A DNA stretch of 64,000 nt from Streptomyces sp. NBC_00576 (GTDB taxonomy: Bacteria; Actinomycetota; Actinomycetes; Streptomycetales; Streptomycetaceae): positions 7,006,001 through 7,070,000 of the forward strand of contig NZ_CP107780.1 in assembly GCF_036345175.1 (NCBI RefSeq). The letters are read 5' to 3'. Of the stretch, positions 43,654 to 52,054 are shown one piece after another (positions within the stretch are counted from its first letter, which is position 1; the number at the start of each line of letters is the position of its first letter). Made by a program: the position numbers and the translations under genes. The notes beneath the pieces were generated by a model. That model searched no databases. It saw only the letters and a program-made list of their open reading frames with translations, and was not told the DNA's origin.

Positions 43654-45436
43654 CCTGCGGCTCTCTGAGACGATCTCACCCTTCGGCGTAGGTGCGATTG
43701 TCGACATCCGAGGCGAGTCCCTCATGGCGCCGGACACATCATGGTGGGACACGAAATTTGCCCCAGAGATCAGCTGTGAGCGCCTTATGGCGAGGCTCGG
43801 AGCCGGAAAGCTGAGGCAACCTCCGGCGCATGCGGGCCGTGCCGGCAAGGAGACGTCCGCGTTGCCCTACTGGCGCTTTCCGGCCTGGAGGTTCTGCGAG
43901 CGCTGCGACAAACTCACGAAGCTGACCGGGAAGAAGAAGGGCAAGTGGAGCAACACCTGCGAGTGTGGCGGCGACCTCGTGCCGATGCGATACATCGCCG
44001 TCTGCGAGAAAGGCAGCCATGTCCGGGATATCCCCTGGTTCAAGTGGGCGCACCGGGGACCTGCGGTCAGTAAGAGCGAAGCAGTTCGCTTCTGTCGTGA
44101 CTACAAGGCGCTCAGGTTCCACAAGCTGGCCAAGCGCGGCGAAGGCCTCGCGTCACTGGTGGTCAAGTGCTACGGGTGCGGGAATTCACGCTCCTTCGCG
44201 GAACTGGTGGCCAAGGGGGCCCTGAAGCGAGACGGGATCCGCTGCGAGGGACGTCAGCCCTGGGAGCCGGAGGGTTCGGTCAAGAAAGCTTGCCCCCACG
44301 ACCTGGTCGCCGTTCAGCGCGGTGCCACGGGCAACTACATCGCCCAGACCATCTCGGCACTCGACATACCGGAGGAACGCCCCCCGTCCGTGGAAGCAGC
44401 AGACAACATCCGTGGACATGCCTTGTTCGCAAAGGTTGTGGCAGACAACGGTGGTCCCTTGGCGGAGACGGGGGCTCAGTGGATTGCCCAAGATCTCGGC
44501 GTGACACCGGAGATCGTCCTGGCCGTTGCGGCGGGAGAGGAGAGTACCGCCGGTGAGATGTTGCTCGACCTCAAGGACGGGGAGTGGGCGGCGTTCCTGA
44601 AGAAACTCGACGCGGGACGTGACGGCAGCGGCAGTGACTTCGTTGTTGACGGGCGAAGCCTCGAAGGCGTTCCTGGGCCCACGAGTCTGATCAGCAGGAT
44701 CGGCGGAATCGGACAGGTACGTCGGGTGCGGGAAGTCCGTGCTCTGCGAGGATTCCGGCGCCATGACGCGGAAGCGGAGTTGATCGGCGTCGACCTGGGG
44801 GCGAACCAGAAATATGAGCCCGTCTATCCGGCGATCGAGTTGTTTGGAGAGGGCATCTTCCTACGGTTCGACGAGGCGGAGCTGACAGCTTGGGAGGCGC
44901 AGAAGGGGGTGCAGGCACGTGCTGGCATCCTCAAAGCGCGCAGGGCCGACTCGCCGCTGGCCGGCCGCCTCGACGTGCCGGAGCCCAGGTTCGTGGCCCT
45001 TCACACACTGGCGCACCTGCTCATCCGTCGATTGGCCTTCGCGAGTGGCTATGCGTCTGCCGCGTTGCAAGAGCGCATCTACGCTAACTCCGATCGCACC
45101 GACAAGACTGCGGGCATCCTGATCTACACCGCGGCAGGGGATGCGCAGGGAACACTGGGCGGCCTTGTCAGGCTCGGGGACCCGGAGAAGCTCATCCCCC
45201 TGCTGGTGGCGGCGCTTGAGGATACGGACTTCTGTTCCAACGACCCTGTCTGTATCGAGAGTGACCGACAGGGAGCCTCGCAGCTCAACCTCTCCGCCTG
45301 CCACGGCTGTTCGCTCGTGAGCGAGACGTCCTGCGAAACCGGTAATCGGCTGCTGGATCGACAACTGGTCCTCGGTGGACGCAACGTGACGGGACTGCTG
45401 GAAGACGTTCTGGCGGAGGTTCGGCGACCCCGGTGA
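43634..45436 (+). CDS. drmB: DISARM protein DrmB (DUF1998)
   Basis: A 600-residue protein. The start (LRLSETISPFGVGAIVDIRG) is the DrmB hallmark. Zinc-finger-like cysteines follow near 88 (CERCDK), 108-112 (CECGG) and 120 (VCEKGSH). The C-terminal DUF1998 domain begins with RFVALHTLAHLLIRRLAF near 452 and ends with a second Cys cluster (SACHGCSLVSETSCE). DrmB forms a complex with DrmA. The ATG at 43634 has a strong GAGGAGG site inside the end of drmA. A transposase remnant begins about 100 nt after its stop. Confidence 0.88.
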   Translation: MEKIRHDLRLSETISPFGVGAIVDIRGESLMAPDTSWWDTKFAPEISCERLMARLGAGKLRQPPAHAGRAGKETSALPYWRFPAWRFCERCDKLTKLTGKKKGKWSNTCECGGDLVPMRYIAVCEKGSHVRDIPWFKWAHRGPAVSKSEAVRFCRDYKALRFHKLAKRGEGLASLVVKCYGCGNSRSFAELVAKGALKRDGIRCEGRQPWEPEGSVKKACPHDLVAVQRGATGNYIAQTISALDIPEERPPSVEAADNIRGHALFAKVVADNGGPLAETGAQWIAQDLGVTPEIVLAVAAGEESTAGEMLLDLKDGEWAAFLKKLDAGRDGSGSDFVVDGRSLEGVPGPTSLISRIGGIGQVRRVREVRALRGFRRHDAEAELIGVDLGANQKYEPVYPAIELFGEGIFLRFDEAELTAWEAQKGVQARAGILKARRADSPLAGRLDVPEPRFVALHTLAHLLIRRLAFASGYASAALQERIYANSDRTDKTAGILIYTAAGDAQGTLGGLVRLGDPEKLIPLLVAALEDTDFCSNDPVCIESDRQGASQLNLSACHGCSLVSETSCETGNRLLDRQLVLGGRNVTGLLEDVLAEVRRPR

Positions 45437-45534
45437 CGACTCTTGGACGGCTGTGGAGCAGTGGTTTCCTTGGAGGGACACAATCGAGAACTCACGCACC
45501 AAGAACTCCTACACCACATCGTGGGACACCAATG

Positions 45535-45720
45535 AAGCGTCCGCTGGAAGCCGCACCACGGCCGTTACGGTCACGCAGGGACTCCGCCGCTGCGGACTAC
45601 GCCGCACCCGCTACCGCGGACTGGACAAGACCGGCTTCCAGTACATCCTGACCGCCGCCGCCCTCGACCTCATCCGTACCGACCAGGGCTCACCAAAACC
45701 CCACTCGCCCCCGCCGGGAC
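45535..45720 (+). mobile_element. 3' remnant of an IS1182-like transposase gene
   Basis: The frame reads TQGLRRCGLRRTRYRGLDKT followed by FQYILTAAALDLIR, which is like the C-terminal end of actinobacterial IS1182/IS5-group DDE transposases (usual form: RRARYRGLAKTHLQH..AAA.NL.R). The rest of the element and any terminal inverted repeats are missing. It sits directly behind drmB, where drmC would be expected in a canonical DISARM locus. Confidence 0.6.
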
Positions 45721-45771
45721 CTGGCGCTTCACTCGCAGAGGACCCTGCCTGACAGCACCGATTTCGCCAAC

Positions 45772-45791
45772 GGTGTCCCCGGCGGGACACC
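45772..45791. terminator. Perfect 8-4-8 hairpin behind the DISARM-like operon
   Basis: GGTGTCCC-CGGC-GGGACACC, between the + strand drm operon and the - strand DUF397 gene. It could end transcripts from either side. No T-run. A transposon-end hairpin is an alternative given the transposase remnant just before it. Confidence 0.5.
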
Positions 45792-45897
45792 ATCAGCGGG
45801 CTCGGCACAGGCTTAGACGATCAGCTTCCGGCGAGGTATGGATCACGCGGGGCGGGGGCCGCGCAGCAGCCGTTGGCGGAAGAGCGTTGTCTCTTGG

Positions 45898-46113
45898 TCA
45901 GCCCTCCAGATTCCCGTGGCACAGCGTTCGTACAAAGGTTTCCCATGCCTGACCTCGAACAACGACCACAGGCCCTCCGCGACTCTTGGAGTCACGGACA
46001 AGGGCACCGTCACCAGTGAGCGCACACTCGACGCACTCGCCCCCCGCGCCGTTGCTGTACGACGACGTGAACCACGTCGGGAGGTCGTCGATCACGGATC
46101 TCGCAATGCTCAT
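45898..46113 (-). CDS. DUF397 protein of a WhiJ-type cassette
   Basis: A 71-residue protein with the DUF397 pattern: WFTSSYSNGAGGECVECA, then VRDSKSRGGPVVVV and a final WETFV. DUF397 proteins act with a cognate XRE/DUF5753 regulator in Streptomyces development and antibiotic control (WhiJ/BldB-like groups). It overlaps the upstream XRE gene by ATGA. Confidence 0.88.
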   Translation of the reverse strand: MSIARSVIDDLPTWFTSSYSNGAGGECVECALTGDGALVRDSKSRGGPVVVVRGQAWETFVRTLCHGNLEG

Positions 46114-46958
46114 CCTGCGTATTCCTTCATGACGGACTTGATCAGCTGACCGGAGCGTTGAGGACTCAAGGCAGCAGCCCTGAGCCCGTCGAAGGCCCGG
46201 GTGTACTCACGTACATGATGCTCGCCTTCCAGGTAGACCGCGTCGGTGATGCCGTCCCGATACACGATGTCCGGGTCCGCCTGGTCAGGGAAGCCGAGCA
46301 TCGTGAACGAGCCGGTGGCCGGGTAGGTGCCCGAGTCGAAGGCCAGGACCTGCAAGGTCACGCTCGGCAACTCGCATACGTCCAGCACGTGTTCAAGTTG
46401 CTCCCGCATCAGTGCGCGGTCGCCGATCACATTGCGCAGAGCGGCCTCGTTCACGATGAACCAGGCGTCGGGGGCGCCAGCCTGCGTCAGCATGGCCTGG
46501 CGCTCCATGCGTACTCGCACCGCACGGTCGATGTCTTCGACGGACATGTGTGCGCCGGTCGTGTGGAGTTCGGCCGTGTAGGGCGCGATCTGCATCAGGC
46601 CAGGCAGCAACTCGCACTGATACTGGCGGAGTGTGGAGGCGTCCTGCTCCAGGCCGATGTAGATGTTGAACCACTCCGGGACGCCGGCGCCGTGCACCTG
46701 CCACCAACCGCGTGTCTTGGCCTGCCGAGCCAGCGACTTGAGGAACTCGCGCAGCTCGTCGCTGGTGTCGTAGAACCGGCACAGGGCGTCGATGTCGGAC
46801 GGCTGGACCCTGCCGCTGCCCGTCTCCATCCGGTTGACCTTGGAGCCGCTCCAATCCAGCGCTTCGCCGACGTGGGCGCAGGTGAGCGCGCTCTTCTCAC
46901 GGAGCTTCTTCAGCTCGATCGAGAGACGGCGACGGCGCGCCGTCGGTGAACCGGCCAC
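46110..46958 (-). CDS. XRE-family regulator with DUF5753 domain (WhiJ-like)
   Basis: A 282-residue regulator. An N-terminal XRE helix-turn-helix (SALTCAHVGEALDWSGSKVN) at ~18-60 is followed by the DUF5753 region, including LLPGLMQIAPYTAELH and the later AGAPDAWFIVNEAALRN. Members pair with a DUF397 protein and often with a small GHKL ATPase; the three genes here form the classic set. No membrane segment. It lies between two defence operons whose genes point toward it, so it may be an older neighbour or a regulator of either; no direct evidence. Confidence 0.88.
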   Translation of the reverse strand: MAGSPTARRRRLSIELKKLREKSALTCAHVGEALDWSGSKVNRMETGSGRVQPSDIDALCRFYDTSDELREFLKSLARQAKTRGWWQVHGAGVPEWFNIYIGLEQDASTLRQYQCELLPGLMQIAPYTAELHTTGAHMSVEDIDRAVRVRMERQAMLTQAGAPDAWFIVNEAALRNVIGDRALMREQLEHVLDVCELPSVTLQVLAFDSGTYPATGSFTMLGFPDQADPDIVYRDGITDAVYLEGEHHVREYTRAFDGLRAAALSPQRSGQLIKSVMKEYAG

Positions 46959-47166
46959 TTCAACCCTCTTTCGGATAGCGGGCGTTCAGTCTTGCGCCAA
47001 GAGGGCCGCCTGCCAATCACTCGGAAGTGGGAATCCCGCCGTGCACATTGCATGAAGGGATGCGCTCGGTCCATCCTTCCAGTGACGCAACTCATTGTGA
47101 GTGCGTGTAACGCTCCGCTGATTCGAGCTGGGTCGGGGGAGACGGCATGCGACGAGAGGGGTCTTC

Positions 47167-47811
47167 GTGATCCGGGAAGCATGTATGTCACGGAAGCCGT
47201 GGGACCTTCACTTCCTGGCGGAGCCCGAGGAAGTGGCAGGCCTGCGGCGTGTACTGCGGGTCCACTTGGGGCTCTGGGGCCTGGACGAGCTCGTCGACGC
47301 GGCCCAACTCTGCGTCAGCGAGCTCGTGGCCAACGTGATCACCCACGTGGGTCCCGGCACCCCCACCACCCTCGCGGTCTCCATGAAGGGCACCCACCTG
47401 CGCATCGAGGTCCATGACCCCGACACCCGGGCTCTGCCCACGCTCCTCGGCGAGGACGTCAACTCCGAATCGGGGCGCGGCATGGAGCTCGTCACCTGCA
47501 CTGCTGACCGCTGGGGCGTCCAACTCCTCGCTGACCAGAAGGTGACGTGGTGCGAGCTCTCTACCAGCCTGACTTCGCCCAACGGCCATCGCAGGGCGTC
47601 TCACGTGACAAGAGCGGAGCACATGCTCGGTCTCTACTGCGGAGCGAAGCCGCTGGCTACAGTCGGCCCTGGGCGGCTGAGCACAGTTACGGCGGAGGAG
47701 ACGGTCATCGGTGCCATTGCCGACCTTCTCCACTGGCTCCGGGCGCACGGCCGTGATGCCGATGATGTCTTGGACCGGGCCCAGATGCATTTCGAAGCGG
47801 GCGAGGGGTGA
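47167..47811 (+). CDS. GHKL ATPase, anti-sigma/regulatory kinase-like, of the WhiJ-type cassette
   Basis: A 214-residue protein with an HATPase_c_2 domain at ~10-135: N-box LCVSELVANVITHVG, EVHDPDTRALP, and the ATP-lid SESGRGMELV. The C-terminal ~75 residues are helical and unassigned. Small ATPases like this are usually found next to XRE/DUF397 pairs. Divergent from the XRE gene across 208 nt, which includes ACTCA-TTG-TGAGT. The start is GTG 47167 or ATG 47185. Confidence 0.8.
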   Translation: MIREACMSRKPWDLHFLAEPEEVAGLRRVLRVHLGLWGLDELVDAAQLCVSELVANVITHVGPGTPTTLAVSMKGTHLRIEVHDPDTRALPTLLGEDVNSESGRGMELVTCTADRWGVQLLADQKVTWCELSTSLTSPNGHRRASHVTRAEHMLGLYCGAKPLATVGPGRLSTVTAEETVIGAIADLLHWLRAHGRDADDVLDRAQMHFEAGEG

Positions 47812-47966
47812 CGAGCGACACGGCGCGAGATGCTACCTCGCGGCGATCTCGGAGAAGGTTCACAAGTCCGTCAGGATCTAGTGTTTTGGCTTCTCGCTCA
47901 AGGGTGTAGTCGCCCTGGCGGCGCATTGGCGCGAGTTCAATTGGCTGGGCACCGCCTGGACCTCGG

Positions 47967-49319
47967 TCATCCGCGCAAGTACGTGTGAATCGCCTCGGCA
48001 ATGGCTCTTCCGAGTGGGATGGGAACGGCGTTGCCGATCTGTGTGGCGATCTCTGTCTTCGATCCGCACCAGCGAAATTCGACCGGGAACCCTTGAATGC
48101 GAGCGGCTTCGTAATGGGTGATCGGACGGGGCGCGGTCGGGTGGAGGTAGCGGCCCTTCTCCGGTTTGAAGAACTCGGTTCGAATGGTGACTGAGGGCTC
48201 GTTCATGCGTAGCCGGCCCATGACGTCGCCGGTGCCGGTGTTGTGATTGTCCCAACTCGTGGTCGAGAGATAGTCGACCGGTGTCCTCACGCCTGCGGGC
48301 TTCGGGGTATTGAAGAGATGGATTTCGCCGAATTCATCCACGGTGTACCACTTGTCACGCAGGTTCTTGCGGTTACCGCCTTCCGGGATGGCGCGGTAGC
48401 GGGCTCTTGAGAGGGGTTCCGGATTGCGGCCGAAGTGCAGATCGAGAGTGGTGAAGATTCCCGGAATCACAGAGTCCACTTCGGGGATGTGGTCCTTGCC
48501 GTCCGGAAGCTCAGTGCCTTTGATCTCCAGTTGGGCCGACTCTTCGAACACGCTCTTCACTGCTCGCCAGTACGTGGACTCCATATCGACGCCGTCGAGC
48601 GGAACGGCCGGGAACCCCGCGCTGCGCTTCGGACGTCGGACACGCGTCGCTGAGGGGTATGTCATTTTGCGGTCATTGCCGACATCGCGGAGCACTCCGA
48701 TGACGATCGCTCGTCGACGCGCCTGGACTGCCCCGTAGTTGGCGGCGTTGAGCAAATACCGTTTGTTCTTCTGCTCGTCGGTGTCGGTGGGCTCGTGGCC
48801 AGGAGGATCGACGAGTTCGTAGTCGGCCAGTAGGCCACCTTCCTCGACCTGGCTGAGCAGGTTGCCGAACTCGTCGGACTTGAGGAAGCGGTCGACGTTC
48901 TCGATGACGAAGACCTTTGGGCGAATCTTGGCGACGATGCGAACGTATTCTTCCCACAGCCGGTTGCGATCGCTGCCCTTCTTGGCACGGTTCAAGGCCG
49001 AGAAGCCCTGGCAGGGAGGTCCTCCGACCACTACATCGGCGTGGAGGGCCTCAGGAGTCGGTTCCCACTTCTCGATGTCGCCGAAGTGGACGCGGGCTTG
49101 CGGGAAGGCTTTGTCCGGCCGGGCGCTGCCGAAATTCGCGGAGTACGTGGCAACCGCTGCGGCGTTGTGCTCGACTGCCGCGATGCTGTGGAAGACGGGA
49201 CCGCCGTCCTCTACACCCTCGGGACGGAACTCGTGAAACCCCTGAGTGAAACCACCGCAGCCGGAGAACAGGTCGACGACGGTGATGGGTTCGGGGTCGA
49301 GGGGGCGGCGATTGTACAT
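47967..49319 (-). CDS. DNA (cytosine-5) methyltransferase, intact
   Basis: A 450-residue C5 methyltransferase. Motif I is VVDLFSGCGGFTQGF near 14-28; motif IV GGPPCQGFSALN carries the catalytic Cys near 101; motif VI is IENVDRF; motif VIII is AVQARRRAIVIGV; motif X is IGNAVPIPLGRAIAEAI. The target-recognition region is about 240-370. All catalytic motifs are present, so it should be active. It is the last gene of the Z1-type operon, 9 nt after the variant methyltransferase. It could also provide the self-marking role that DrmMII plays in class 2 DISARM; that is inference. Confidence 0.9.
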   Translation of the reverse strand: MYNRRPLDPEPITVVDLFSGCGGFTQGFHEFRPEGVEDGGPVFHSIAAVEHNAAAVATYSANFGSARPDKAFPQARVHFGDIEKWEPTPEALHADVVVGGPPCQGFSALNRAKKGSDRNRLWEEYVRIVAKIRPKVFVIENVDRFLKSDEFGNLLSQVEEGGLLADYELVDPPGHEPTDTDEQKNKRYLLNAANYGAVQARRRAIVIGVLRDVGNDRKMTYPSATRVRRPKRSAGFPAVPLDGVDMESTYWRAVKSVFEESAQLEIKGTELPDGKDHIPEVDSVIPGIFTTLDLHFGRNPEPLSRARYRAIPEGGNRKNLRDKWYTVDEFGEIHLFNTPKPAGVRTPVDYLSTTSWDNHNTGTGDVMGRLRMNEPSVTIRTEFFKPEKGRYLHPTAPRPITHYEAARIQGFPVEFRWCGSKTEIATQIGNAVPIPLGRAIAEAIHTYLRG

Positions 49320-49328
49320 GCGGCGATC

Positions 49329-51158
49329 TTAGCTTTCCAGGGCGACCGCGATGGCACGGCCCAGCGCAGTGGCGAGAGGAGGTGGCATAGCATGACCAAT
49401 TTGGCGATATCTGGAGGTTTTTCCTCCGAAGAAGCGCCAGTTCTCCGGGATTGCCTGGATCATCGCGGCTTGATCGACCGTCAGCTTGGGGTGTTCGTCC
49501 GAGGGGAAATCGGCTCCCGGGGGTTCGTCGCCGAGGCTGTTGCCGTTCACACCCAGTGCGGCCCAAGCCTTCTTGCTGCCGGTGGGACCGAGGTCGGCGC
49601 CGCCCCGTCGATCGGAGCCGCCGACGAGTGCCGGGGCGATTCTGTCCGCACCCTTGATCCAGCGTTCCGCGCCGGGCCAACCACGTGCGGCCATGGACGG
49701 GCCGAGAACCTGACTGACGGTCGGTGAAGGCACCCGGTCTGGCTCGGGCCAGGAGAAGCGGGAGAAGTACGGCTCCTGCAGGGCGACCAGGAACCCGCTG
49801 CTGCGGTTCTGCGGCACACCGAAGCCCGCCGCATTGAGGACTCGCCAACTCGACCGATAGCCCGCATCCCGCAAGGCGGATTCGATCCACAAACGATCGG
49901 CCTCGAAATGCGGGCTCTCGACCAGGTCCGGGACGTTCTCCAGCAGCACGGCCTTCGGCCTCATGGCGCATGCCAGTCCGATCGAGGCCCGGAGGACTCC
50001 ACGCTCCTCCGTGTCCTCGGTACGACCCACGGTCGCAGTGGACTTCACGCGCGGGAGTCCGCCGCTGAGCAGGTCGATGCCCAGCGTCTCCTGGCGCATG
50101 TTCGGGTGGAACTGGACAACGTCCATGCAGACCACGTCCCAGGCGGGCCGGTTGAGGTCGATAGTGAAGCAGGCATCCGCTTTGCTGTCGACGAGTAGTA
50201 CCGGGTCGAACCCGGCTCGCTCCAGTCCGAGTGCCTGCGCTCCGGCTCCGGCACAGATTTCCACCGACCTGAACCGACGGGACTCGACCACCGGGGCAGA
50301 GGCGGGAGGCAATGCTTCCGCCTCCTGAGATGCGGCGACAGTCGGTTCGACGACAACCGGAGCGGACTGTCCGGACTGCGTGGTGCCGGCCACCGGGGGA
50401 GAGGACGCCGGTCGTTGGGCGTCGACGGACTCCTGGGCGACAGCGAGTAGCTCGTCGTCCAGGGCACCTTCCGCGACGCCGTCGAAGAGCACGAACGGGG
50501 CGAGCCGCAACAGTCTCTTGAGGAAGTCACGAAGGGTGTCGCGCTCGTTGTGCCCTGCAAGGTCCAGGTCGTTCCAGACGCGGAGAATGGAACGGACAAG
50601 GTGGGGACTCCCGCCAAGTGCGGCCCGGCGTGCGTAGATCTGGTCGAAGGCGGCCTCACCGAGGATGCTGAGGGCGCTGTACGGATCCGGAGCGTCGGGG
50701 GAGCGTACGAGCTGAGCTCGCCACCACAACCGACCGAACACGTGTCGGGTGAGGTCCGTACCGAGAACACGGTCCTTGGGCGGTTGGGGGTAGCGCCAGA
50801 AAGCCACGTCCGGGAGCAGGACGAGTGCGAGGAAGGCCCAGACGTCGCGGGAGGCTGCCTCGGCCGGCACCATGCCCGTCTCGGCGTGCAGGAGAGCGGC
50901 GAGTCGGAGGTCGAAATCGGCGTTGCGTGTGCGGTCGGAGTCGTCGGGAAAACCTGCTCGGCCGGCGAGATCGAGAACACCCGTCCGTAGCTCTCGAAGC
51001 CGGTCGGCGGAGATCCGGTCTCCGCCGGTGGCCACGTACACGGCTGACTCGTGGGAGACGGTTGCTCGACCGGTCAGCTCGGCAATCGACAGCGTCCGGT
51101 AAGCCTCGAACAGTGGTCTCGCCTGCTCGGCGAGCAAACGAGGGTAGAGAAAGCTCAT
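49329..51158 (-). CDS. Cytosine-methyltransferase-like protein with Cys-to-Arg change at the catalytic site
   Basis: A 609-residue protein. The N-terminal ~290 residues (start SFLYPRLLAEQARPLFEAYR) are helical, like the extra domain seen on Z1-associated methyltransferases. The C-terminal part has methyltransferase motif I (EICAGAGAQALGLERAGF), motif VI (LLENVPDL), motif VIII (GFGVPQNRSSGFLVAL) and motif X (IGHAMPPPLATALGRAI). At motif IV, where P-C is needed, the sequence is GGLPRVKST; Arg370 is codon CGC at 50051-50049, one transition from TGC. No other nearby Cys can take its place. It should bind SAM and DNA but not methylate by the normal route. Coupled to both neighbours (ATGA upstream). 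Confidence 0.85.
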   Translation of the reverse strand: MSFLYPRLLAEQARPLFEAYRTLSIAELTGRATVSHESAVYVATGGDRISADRLRELRTGVLDLAGRAGFPDDSDRTRNADFDLRLAALLHAETGMVPAEAASRDVWAFLALVLLPDVAFWRYPQPPKDRVLGTDLTRHVFGRLWWRAQLVRSPDAPDPYSALSILGEAAFDQIYARRAALGGSPHLVRSILRVWNDLDLAGHNERDTLRDFLKRLLRLAPFVLFDGVAEGALDDELLAVAQESVDAQRPASSPPVAGTTQSGQSAPVVVEPTVAASQEAEALPPASAPVVESRRFRSVEICAGAGAQALGLERAGFDPVLLVDSKADACFTIDLNRPAWDVVCMDVVQFHPNMRQETLGIDLLSGGLPRVKSTATVGRTEDTEERGVLRASIGLACAMRPKAVLLENVPDLVESPHFEADRLWIESALRDAGYRSSWRVLNAAGFGVPQNRSSGFLVALQEPYFSRFSWPEPDRVPSPTVSQVLGPSMAARGWPGAERWIKGADRIAPALVGGSDRRGGADLGPTGSKKAWAALGVNGNSLGDEPPGADFPSDEHPKLTVDQAAMIQAIPENWRFFGGKTSRYRQIGHAMPPPLATALGRAIAVALES

Positions 51159-52054
51159 CGTGACACCTCGAAGATCTTGACCGCCGCCTGGAGATCCGAG
51201 GCGAAAAGGGCAGGTGACTGGTGTCGACGCAGACGAATGTCAGTGATCGACTGGCCGGGGAACAACTGGTCGAAGAGGCTGACCAGGGTCGCGCCCAGCG
51301 AACCGTCCGGAAATTCGCAGTCTTCGACGAAGTCGTCCATTCCGAGCGCGTGCTCGATCATGGTCCGGGCGGCATCCGCGTACACCGCGGAGAGCACGAT
51401 CCGGTCGACCGGTCCAGGTTTGCCCGCGTTCTTGAAGGCGGTTGCCGTCACCGTGTTGCGCTCGTTGATCAGCAGGAGCAGGGACCCCATGGTGGCGCTC
51501 TCCAAGCCGCCACTGATCTGAAGGTGCCAGGCCGCGCTGTCGGGGAAGGATGTGCGGGCGAAGTCGATCACAGCCATCGGGAACTGGGGTGCATCGCCCT
51601 GGAGACGCAACGTGTCCCGATCGCTCCACAGCACGGAGCCTGCCCGACGTGGTGAGGAGGGGCGGGCGTCACTCCGCCGTTCGGCCAGAACGAGGGCGGT
51701 GTCCAGGAGGAGCAAGCCGCCCAGGTCGGCACCACGCAGTCGCACATCCAGGTCCACTTTGCGTGTGTCGTCGTCGGTCAGCCGCACGTGCTGGGCTGGC
51801 CCACTGAGGTTGGAGCCGGTGGCGGTCCATACGGCCGCGAGCATGAGCGCCGTATCGATCGGAAGGCCGGACTGCGAGCGAGCCCGACGCAGATCGACTC
51901 GGACGGTTCTGCGCAGGTGCAGGTCCATCTGGTAATCCCAGTCAGGCAGGGCCTCGGGTATAGGAATTTCACCGTCTTCGGTAACCAACAGCCAGGGTTC
52001 GACGACAACGACGTCTTCGGAAGGAGAGCGATACGGAAGGGCGCGCCGTGTCAC
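51155..52054 (-). CDS. Unknown component of the Z1-type restriction operon
   Basis: A 299-residue protein I do not recognise. The start is the GTG at 52054, which overlaps the GHKL ATPase stop (GTGA), and its own stop overlaps the next gene (ATGA), so it is embedded in the operon. It is mixed alpha/beta, with a strand-rich N-terminal half (TRKVDLDVRLRGADLGGLLL) and a helical C-terminal half (YADAARTMIEHALGMDDFVE). No Cys/His cluster, P-loop or nuclease motif is visible. Position suggests an obligatory structural or specificity subunit. Confidence 0.75.
   Translation of the reverse strand: MTRRALPYRSPSEDVVVVEPWLLVTEDGEIPIPEALPDWDYQMDLHLRRTVRVDLRRARSQSGLPIDTALMLAAVWTATGSNLSGPAQHVRLTDDDTRKVDLDVRLRGADLGGLLLLDTALVLAERRSDARPSSPRRAGSVLWSDRDTLRLQGDAPQFPMAVIDFARTSFPDSAAWHLQISGGLESATMGSLLLLINERNTVTATAFKNAGKPGPVDRIVLSAVYADAARTMIEHALGMDDFVEDCEFPDGSLGATLVSLFDQLFPGQSITDIRLRRHQSPALFASDLQAAVKIFEVSR

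Noticed and set aside
34239..45436. BREX, Pgl or Druantia system
   Set aside because: No PglZ, PglX, BrxC or DruABCD-like proteins; drmA and drmB are separate genes with DISARM-type signatures.
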